In this document: one piece after another, positions 5,514 through 10,233 of the stretch
Layout: each line of letters begins with the position of its first letter
Numbering within the stretch: position 1 is the stretch's first letter
Assembly (NCBI GenBank): GCA_900765975.1
Contig: CAAFTS010000006.1
Coordinates: 1 to 10,233, forward strand
Direction: 5' to 3'
DNA length: 10,233 nt
DNA from: Lachnospiraceae bacterium
GTDB taxonomy: Bacteria; Bacillota; Clostridia; Lachnospirales; Lachnospiraceae
Notes under the pieces: generated by a model
The model's database searches: none
The model's input: the letters and a program-made list of their open reading frames with translations, nothing else
What the model was told of the DNA's origin: nothing
Translations under genes and position numbers: made by a program

Positions 5514-6881
5514 TTAATTCAATTTAATATTTAAATAATTTCTTCCAGACAGTGTTTTATTAAATACAAGAAAGCATAGAACCAGTATACAACCAATAAA
5601 AAAGCCAACTCCATTAAAACATGCAGTGAGAATCAAAAGCATAAGGCGCATAAATTTTAATGCATATCCCAATTCAAAATTAGGCTGCGTATAATTCGCT
5701 ACTGCTACAAATGCCATTCCCAGCATAATTTCGCTATTAAACCATCCTGAAGATACCGAAAATTCTCCCATAACCAAACCTGCGATCACACTCAACGGTG
5801 TACTAAGCATACTAGGAGTATTTAACGCCGCTAAACGCAAGCCATCAATAGCCAGTTCTAATATCAAAAATTGATATATCAACGGAACATAAACCGGTTC
5901 CTGGACAATTGTAAATTGAAACATTTCCGGTAGCCAATCTAAATTCTGCATGAATAATAAATAGACCGGAGTTAAGAATACAGTCCCTATTGTTATCAAT
6001 GCTCTCGAAAATTTCAAATATAACCCTGTAATCGTCGGAAAATAATAATCATTTGCTTCTTCCACCATATCTAAAATAGATGTTGGCAAGATCATGGCTG
6101 ACGGAGAATTATCAACCAGTATGACTACTTTTCCTTCTAACAAACATGCTGCCGCTGTATCCGGTCTTTCTGTAAATTTAAATTTTGGAAATGGATTAAA
6201 CCACTTTCTTTTAAATAAGGCATCTGCCAAACTTTGCTGATTCATACGCAAATCATCAATTTCCAAAGCATCTATACGTTCCATCAAATTTTTCAACAAT
6301 GCCTGATCTACACGATCTTTCATGTAGCAGATTGCAATATCTGTTCTGGACGTCTGCCCTGCTTCTGTCATTTCCATTACAAGATGCGGATCTCTGATTC
6401 TTCTGCGCAGCAATGCTGTATTAAAGACAATTGTTTCTACAAACCCGTCTCTTGATCCTCTGAGAGACTTATCTTTATCCGGTTCATCTACACTACGAGC
6501 CGGATATGTTCGACAATCAATCGCAATACACACCTCATATCCACTGATAAATAAGCAGGTTACGCCAGAAAGTACGTTTCGCAGCACTTCGTCAAAATTC
6601 TGCAAGACATCCACTTCTACATACGGTACATATCTTCGGGTAAATATTGTTGCATCATCTGGCATATCTTCTTCCCTCACCCCAAAAAAAGAATCCATGA
6701 TTTTCAACATGGATTCATCTTTCGTAAAACCGTCTATAAAATAAAACACTGCATTTCTTCCACCTATTTCCATATCACGACGTATGATATCAAAACTTTC
6801 TTTTACCGGAAGAAACTCTTCCATATATGCAATATTCTCCTCAAATGACGGACCTATCTTTTTTTCATTTTTCTTAATCAT
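5514..6881 (-). CDS. GerA-family spore germination protein, SpoVAF-like
   Basis: GerA-family A subunits sit in the spore inner membrane and take part in sensing or relaying germination signals; SpoVAF is a paralogue linked to the SpoVA channel. From ATG 6881 the protein has 455 residues: a soluble N-terminal region (1 to about 285) with IGGR (39-42), YVPYVEV (84-90), RGSRDGF (141-147), NTALLRRRIR (154-163) and TSRTDIAICY (178-187), then about five membrane segments (roughly 291-311, 331-352, 362-376, 385-397, 411-440), with LSTPLSVIAGLVMGEF between. The RGSRDGF and RRRIR region and the N-terminus look more like SpoVAF than a GerAA receptor subunit, as far as I can judge from memory. I chose ATG 6881, with AAAGGG 10 nt upstream; an in-frame GTG at 6965 has no ribosome binding site. 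No GerB or GerC partner or spoVA gene is nearby. Confidence 0.9.
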   Translation of the reverse strand: MIKKNEKKIGPSFEENIAYMEEFLPVKESFDIIRRDMEIGGRNAVFYFIDGFTKDESMLKIMDSFFGVREEDMPDDATIFTRRYVPYVEVDVLQNFDEVLRNVLSGVTCLFISGYEVCIAIDCRTYPARSVDEPDKDKSLRGSRDGFVETIVFNTALLRRRIRDPHLVMEMTEAGQTSRTDIAICYMKDRVDQALLKNLMERIDALEIDDLRMNQQSLADALFKRKWFNPFPKFKFTERPDTAAACLLEGKVVILVDNSPSAMILPTSILDMVEEANDYYFPTITGLYLKFSRALITIGTVFLTPVYLLFMQNLDWLPEMFQFTIVQEPVYVPLIYQFLILELAIDGLRLAALNTPSMLSTPLSVIAGLVMGEFSVSSGWFNSEIMLGMAFVAVANYTQPNFELGYALKFMRLMLLILTACFNGVGFFIGCILVLCFLVFNKTLSGRNYLNIKLN

Positions 6882-6986
6882 TGGAACCGAACCCTTTCTT
6901 ATACTACTTTTTTCCAGTATATTTCTTTCATCAAGTCTATTTTCATACAAGAATAGTCTTCCCACTTTTTATAAAATCATTCCAAT

Positions 6987-7502
6987 TTATTTTTTTGTTG
7001 TACTTCCAAATCCGCCATTTCTCACTTCAACCACATCATCATCTACGGTAATTCCATATTCAACAAAAATCCCTTGCATAAACCCTTCTCCAGCTTTCAT
7101 TTTGACTACTTTATTTTCATTGCTGTCATTTGTTATTTTGGCAAATATATGACCCTCATTATCAGAATAATAATAATCACTATCTATAATTCCTACGGTG
7201 TTATTTAACTGCAGACGATACTTAAACCCCAATCCGCTTCGTGGATAACATTTTAACACCCAGTTATGCTCCATTTCCACTCGTATTCCTGTTGGAATTT
7301 TTATTGTTTCTCCCGGTTTCAATATAAGATCTATCGGTGCATAAAAGTCATATCCTGCTGATCCGGCAGTTGCTCGTTTAGGTAGCTTTATTGTTTCATA
7401 AATTTTTTTTATCTGCTCATCCTTTTGTTCTCCAAATGTATCCACCCAGCCCTTCTGAAACTGCCGGAAGCTCACTTTATGGAATTTCGCAATTCTCTTC
7501 AT
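6987..7502 (-). CDS. dut: dUTP diphosphatase (trimeric dUTPase family)
   Basis: The enzyme hydrolyses dUTP to dUMP and pyrophosphate, keeping uracil out of DNA and feeding dTMP synthesis. The 171-residue protein carries the five dUTPase motifs: ATAGSAGYDFYA (44-55), PRSGLGF (87-93), NNTVGIIDSDY (100-110, with the catalytic Asp107), GEGFMQGIF (138-146) and the C-terminal arm RNGGFGST (161-168). It is longer than the usual ~150 residues because of an N-terminal extension of about 40 residues. Motif 3 carries a few extra residues (YYYSDNEGH) where others have YRGE, and motif 4 lacks the usual GDRIAQ. ATG 7502 is chosen over 7511, since GGAG lies 10 nt from the former and only 1 nt from the latter. 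It lies 68 nt after the acetyltransferase gene on the same strand. Confidence 0.92.
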   Translation of the reverse strand: MKRIAKFHKVSFRQFQKGWVDTFGEQKDEQIKKIYETIKLPKRATAGSAGYDFYAPIDLILKPGETIKIPTGIRVEMEHNWVLKCYPRSGLGFKYRLQLNNTVGIIDSDYYYSDNEGHIFAKITNDSNENKVVKMKAGEGFMQGIFVEYGITVDDDVVEVRNGGFGSTTKK

Positions 7503-7512
7503 TTCTATCATT

Positions 7513-7518
7513 CTCCTT
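7513..7518 (-). promoter_or_regulatory. Ribosome binding site that decides the dut start
   Basis: AAGGAG on the minus strand (7518-7513) lies 10 nt before ATG 7502-7500 and 1 nt before ATG 7511-7509. The spacing favours the inner ATG, which removes the residues MIE from the longest reading frame. Confidence 0.65.
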
Positions 7519-7570
7519 TTCTATGTGGTTGAAAACTCAACTCGTCTACAATATTGGCCAGATTATTTCC

Positions 7571-8182
7571 CTAATGCTTCGTTTTTGCATAAGTATTCAA
7601 ATCAATAAACATTTCATGCCACTGCTCTCCACCCCATGTGGAGTCCGCAAGCCCTAAATCTGTGTATCCCATTTTTTCATACATTTCCACTTTTGACTCC
7701 AGGCAAGTCAGCAAAAGTTTTTTTCTGCCCTTTTCTCGTTCTCTTTCACAGTAAATCTCCATTAACTCTGTTGCCAGACCCTTTCTTCTATATTGTGGAA
7801 GTACATCCAATCCGAGCAACATCACATTTTTTCCTGTTGAATTATACAAACTGCTATCGGTGAAAAATTCATCTCTAAATTTTTCTTCCTCTGTAGATAA
7901 TCCATTCAAAAATCCTGCAATCTTTCCCGTATGTTTACTAACCGCAACTAAAAATAATTCCGGTGCAGCTTTTACACGTTCCCTCATATTTTTATCAGAG
8001 CAAGCCTCATTTGGTGGAAAACAAATCTGCTCAATTTCAATAGCCTGCTCCACTTCTTCCGGCTGAATATTCCGAAATTCATACAGTTCATGGATCCTTT
8101 CTTTTCTATTTTTGGCAATTGATTTTTCTACCATTTTCATAACATCCTCATGAATCGCTCCAATACAGCTATATGTTGCCAT
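7571..8182 (-). CDS. GNAT family N-acetyltransferase
   Basis: This is a GCN5-related acetyltransferase that moves an acetyl group from acetyl-CoA to an amine; the acceptor is unknown. The 203-residue protein has the GNAT core at about residues 36-195. Motif A is LGLDVLPQYRRKGLATEL (123-140), whose RRKGLA loop binds the CoA pyrophosphate, and motif B includes LTCLESKVEMYEKMGY (158-173). ICFPPNEACS (53-62) and the ending STWGGEQWHEM (181-191) resemble the arylalkylamine (serotonin) N-acetyltransferase-like branch, a weak hint at an arylalkylamine substrate. ATG 8182 is preceded by AGGTGG with 6-nt spacing; ATG at residue 15, with GAGG upstream, is a possible alternative. I saw no convincing promoter in the divergent region upstream. 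It is followed by dut on the same strand. Confidence 0.88.
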   Translation of the reverse strand: MATYSCIGAIHEDVMKMVEKSIAKNRKERIHELYEFRNIQPEEVEQAIEIEQICFPPNEACSDKNMRERVKAAPELFLVAVSKHTGKIAGFLNGLSTEEEKFRDEFFTDSSLYNSTGKNVMLLGLDVLPQYRRKGLATELMEIYCEREREKGRKKLLLTCLESKVEMYEKMGYTDLGLADSTWGGEQWHEMFIDLNTYAKTKH

Positions 8183-8250
8183 TTTCTTCCACCTTTCTTT
8201 ATTTCGTGTCCTTTTTATATCGCGTTATAGCACTTTTCCGATGTTTGGAA

Positions 8251-8279
8251 TTGGCTTTTTTTCATTCATATGCTAAGAT
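8251..8279 (+). promoter_or_regulatory. Promoter of the DUF2871-type gene
   Basis: TTGGCT (8251-8256) and TAAGAT (8274-8279) are 17 nt apart, with TGC directly before the -10 (extended -10). Transcription would start near 8286. The ribosome binding site AAGGAG (8304-8309) is 7 nt from the ATG at 8317. Confidence 0.65.
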
Positions 8280-8316
8280 GACAAAGTAAGAATGAATTTT
8301 AAAAAGGAGAATACTA

Positions 8317-8742
8317 ATGAAAAAAATAATTAACACATCTATGATCTACATGATACTTGCCTTGGCAGCCGGTGTTTTCTACAGAGAATTCACAAAATTC
8401 ACCAACTTTACAGGAAACACAACATTAAGCGTAGGACATACTCATTTCCTTGTTCTTGGAATGTTTTTCTTCCTGATCGTAGCACTATTTTGTAAAGTTG
8501 TTCCAGAACTGCTGGAAGAAAAAATGTTTTCCCGCTTTTATATCCTTTATAACATTTCCCTGCCATTTATGGGAGGAATGCTGATTGTTCGTGGTGTCCT
8601 TCAGGTGCTTGCTGTAGAACTTAGCACAAAGATAAATGCTATGATTTCTGGATTTTCAGGAATCGCACACATTTTAATTACGATTGCTCTTGTTATGTTT
8701 TTCCTCGCATTAAAAAAAGTATTTACAAACTCAAATAAATAA
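8317..8742 (+). CDS. DUF2871-type four-helix membrane protein
   Basis: This is a small integral membrane protein of unknown function. The 141 residues form four hydrophobic segments (about 8-24, 42-63, 75-100 and 108-133), with short charged ends and no cleavable signal peptide. TLSVGHTHFLVLGM (36-49) opens the second helix and carries His41 and His43; His118 lies in the fourth helix. The GHTHFLVLGM motif is what I remember of DUF2871. Paired membrane histidines suggest heme or metal binding, but this is inference. The start is firm: AAGGAG is 7 nt upstream. It stands alone on the plus strand, divergent from the acetyltransferase gene and convergent with metA, with its own promoter. Confidence 0.8.
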   Translation: MKKIINTSMIYMILALAAGVFYREFTKFTNFTGNTTLSVGHTHFLVLGMFFFLIVALFCKVVPELLEEKMFSRFYILYNISLPFMGGMLIVRGVLQVLAVELSTKINAMISGFSGIAHILITIALVMFFLALKKVFTNSNK

Positions 8743-8792
8743 CAGGAAAATATATCAAAGCACTTATGTTTAAAAACGGCTATACTATAAAA

Positions 8793-8811
8793 GATATTCA
8801 GAATATCACGA
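8793..8811 (-). terminator. Weak candidate terminator after metA
   Basis: GATATTC (8793-8799) and GAATATC (8801-8807) form an AT-rich inverted repeat; allowing for a 5-nt loop, only 5 bp pair. On the minus strand it is followed by TTTTATAG. It is the only hairpin in the 87-nt gap between the DUF2871-type gene and metA, and is weak. Confidence 0.3.
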
Positions 8812-8829
8812 GAAATCCTTGTAAATATG

Positions 8830-9753
8830 CTAAAAACTTGGCGTTCCGTACAAATCATACGGTGTCACCTGATATACGTAGTAGTTGAGCCAGTTTGTAT
8901 ACAGATTATTTGCATGTGCCCGCCATGTTAATACTGGTTTATTCTCTGGGTCATCATCCGGATAATAATTTTCCGGAATCTGCGGATTCAATCCCTTTCC
9001 CATATCACGTTTATATTCTGAATCCAATGTCATTCTGTCATACTCCGGATGCCCCATTACAAATATCTGACGCCCCTCCTCTGCCATGCATAAAAATACC
9101 CCTGCCTGCAAGGAATCTGCAAGAATTGTAATTCTTTCGTCTGATTCCAAAAGATTCTGCGGCACTTCTGTATGTCTGGAATGCGGCGCCATAAATACAT
9201 CATCAAATCCCCGAACAAGCGGAATCTTTCGATTTCTTACTCTATGACGATATACGCCGGAAAGTTTTTTCGGCAGCATTTCTTTATTGATTCCGTAATG
9301 ATAATAAAGTCCTGCCTGTGCTCCCCAGCACAAATGCAACGTAGAGGTTACATTTGTTTTTGTCCACTCCATAATTTCCTTCAATTCATTCCAGTAATCT
9401 ACTTCTTCAAAGTCCATCTGCTCTACCGGAGCGCCTGTGATAATAAATCCATCAAATTTCTGATGTTTAATTTCTTCAAATGCCTCATAAAATTTATAAA
9501 TGTGGCTGGTAGAAGTATTTTTGGAAACATGACTTGTCATGCGTACAAACGTCACGTCTACCTGCAGCGGCGTATTTGACAAGGATCTCAAAATCTGGAG
9601 CTCTGTATCTTCTTTCAGAGGCATCAGATTCAAAAGTCCAATGCTGATTGGTCGTATATCCTGATGCGCCGCACGATATTCATCCATTACAAATATATTT
9701 TCATGTTCCAGTATTTCTTTTACAGGCAAATCATTTTGAACTCGTATTGGCAT
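8830..9753 (-). CDS. metA: Homoserine O-acyltransferase MetA, predicted acetyltransferase
   Basis: MetA acylates the hydroxyl of L-homoserine, the first committed step of methionine synthesis, in the cytoplasm. The 307-residue protein is full length. The catalytic nucleophile is Cys142 (LHLCWGAQAG, 139-148), with His235 and Glu237 (GHPEYD, 234-239); Ser192 and Arg249 match homoserine-binding positions. Residue 111, in ITGAPVEQ, is Glu. In studied members Glu111 goes with acetyl-CoA and Gly111 (as in E. coli) with succinyl-CoA, so the product is probably O-acetyl-L-homoserine (the metAA label). ATG 9753 has AGGA 8 nt upstream. The stop of the AI-2E-family gene is only 14 nt away, so the two are probably co-transcribed. 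No SAM riboswitch or T-box lies next to metA; control must come from further upstream or elsewhere. Confidence 0.96.
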   Translation of the reverse strand: MPIRVQNDLPVKEILEHENIFVMDEYRAAHQDIRPISIGLLNLMPLKEDTELQILRSLSNTPLQVDVTFVRMTSHVSKNTSTSHIYKFYEAFEEIKHQKFDGFIITGAPVEQMDFEEVDYWNELKEIMEWTKTNVTSTLHLCWGAQAGLYYHYGINKEMLPKKLSGVYRHRVRNRKIPLVRGFDDVFMAPHSRHTEVPQNLLESDERITILADSLQAGVFLCMAEEGRQIFVMGHPEYDRMTLDSEYKRDMGKGLNPQIPENYYPDDDPENKPVLTWRAHANNLYTNWLNYYVYQVTPYDLYGTPSF

Positions 9754-9767
9754 AATTCTTTTCCTTT

Positions 9768-10233
9768 CTATTCGTTCATTTCATTTTTTTCAGAATGTAC
9801 ATATGTACCATCTGAATCTACATAACTTAATTTATCATAGCATTCTGTCTCTGTAGGCAGTTTTCGTTTTTCCAGTTTGTGATTAATTAACATATTTACA
9901 ATATAATAAAATACTGCAAATGTAGGAACTCCCAGAATCATTCCTACAAATCCGAAAAGACCTCCGCCCAAAAGAATCGAAAACATTACCCAAAATGCTG
10001 ACAATCCTGTAGAATCTCCAAGAATTTTGGGCCCGATTACATTTCCATCTAATTGCTGTAATACTAAAACAAATATAACAAAATAGATTCCCATTTTAGG
10101 ATCTGATAACATAATTAGAATTGCACTCGGAATTGCCCCAATATAAGGTCCAAAAAAAGGAATTACATTTGTCACTCCAACAATTACACTGACAAGAACC
10201 GTATAAGGCATGTCCAAAATTGTCAATCCGATA
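9768..10233 (-). CDS. AI-2E family transporter, 3' part (runs off the window)
   Basis: This is the C-terminal part of a polytopic membrane protein of the AI-2E/TqsA/YdiK family (PF01594 type). Members have been linked to autoinducer-2 export or to sodium/proton exchange, so the substrate here is unknown. About 154 residues are visible and the frame is still open at 10233. An apparent TTG start near 10226 is internal: the frame continues upstream as I-G-L. Typical features are VIVGVTNVIPFFGPYIGAIPSA, then a hydrophobic segment, DGNVIGPKILGDSTGLS, and a last pair of helices with LGGGLFGFVGMILGVPTFAVFYY. A charged cytoplasmic tail of about 35 residues follows. The stop at 9770-9768 is 14 nt before metA. 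Confidence 0.9.
   Translation of the reverse strand, partial: IGLTILDMPYTVLVSVIVGVTNVIPFFGPYIGAIPSAILIMLSDPKMGIYFVIFVLVLQQLDGNVIGPKILGDSTGLSAFWVMFSILLGGGLFGFVGMILGVPTFAVFYYIVNMLINHKLEKRKLPTETECYDKLSYVDSDGTYVHSEKNEMNE

Noticed and set aside
4898..5527. A 209-codon plus-strand open frame opposite the degV-family gene
   Set aside because: It is antisense to a clearly conserved DegV protein, is rich in Cys, Ile and Phe as expected of a complement of coding sequence, and has no ribosome binding site.
6882..6965. A 28-residue N-terminal extension of the GerA-family protein from a GTG
   Set aside because: No ribosome binding site precedes the GTG, and ATG 6881 has a plausible one. A sporulation sigma-G promoter was sought here, but no pair of boxes was convincing.
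6784..7152. A 122-codon plus-strand frame across the gerA-like/dut junction
   Set aside because: Most of it is the complement of two real genes, and its composition is that of an antisense shadow.
7528..7541. GTTGA/TCAAC hairpin between the acetyltransferase gene and dut
   Set aside because: It is only a 5-bp stem with no U-tract on either strand, so it is too weak to call a terminator.
8183..8250. Possible minus-strand promoter for the acetyltransferase gene (TATAAC or TATAAA boxes)
   Set aside because: AT-rich -10-like boxes exist, but none has an acceptable -35 at 16-18 nt.
9172..9579. A 135-codon plus-strand open frame inside metA
   Set aside because: It lies opposite full-length, motif-complete metA and shows no recognisable family.
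1..10233. Search for CRISPR arrays, tRNA or rRNA genes, prophage genes, toxin-antitoxin pairs and restriction systems
   Set aside because: No regularly spaced repeats, no RNA gene signatures and no proteins of those families are visible.

Overview
The window looks like a chromosomal segment of a low-GC, spore-forming Firmicute, most likely a gut Clostridia of the Lachnospiraceae type. The reasons are the AT-rich base composition, strong GGAGG ribosome binding sites, the infC-rpmI-rplT order with a Gram-positive style L20 leader, a GerA-family germination protein, a DegV protein, tandem sodium-dependent amino acid symporters, and a MetA carrying the acetyl-CoA-type residue. This is inference from protein features; no database search was possible.

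Layout. Bases 1-1480 hold the translation operon infC-rpmI-rplT, read on the minus strand. It has its own promoter, a roughly 190-nt attenuator leader, an AUU start codon for infC and a strong terminator after rplT. Bases 1537-4530 hold a divergent plus-strand unit of two neurotransmitter:sodium symporter (NSS) paralogues. It ends in an unusually long nested palindrome that probably terminates transcription from both sides. Bases 4541-8182 carry four minus-strand genes: a GNAT acetyltransferase, a dUTPase, a GerA-family spore germination protein (SpoVAF-like) and a DegV-family lipid-binding protein, the last with its own candidate promoter. Bases 8251-8742 carry a single plus-strand four-helix membrane protein (DUF2871 type) with a clear promoter. 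Bases 8830-10233 carry minus-strand metA and, 14 nt upstream of it, the 3' part of an AI-2E-family transporter gene that runs off the window.

How the genes work together. IF-3, L35 and L20 form one autoregulated set: excess L20 is expected to favour the leader terminator over the 9-bp antiterminator seen here. The two NSS proteins probably import amino acids with sodium, but the first has lost gate residues that the second keeps, so the two may differ in substrate or mechanism. MetA makes activated homoserine for methionine synthesis, probably O-acetylhomoserine. The GNAT, dut, gerA and degV genes share a direction, but nothing in the sequence links them into one pathway.

Most of the window is ordinary core genome. 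The points worth a second look are the L20 leader and AUU start, the gate substitutions in the first NSS protein, and the terminator whose centre looks like two abutted IS3-family ends. I saw no CRISPR array, tRNA, rRNA, phage or complete mobile element, and no convincing evidence of a wholly new system.
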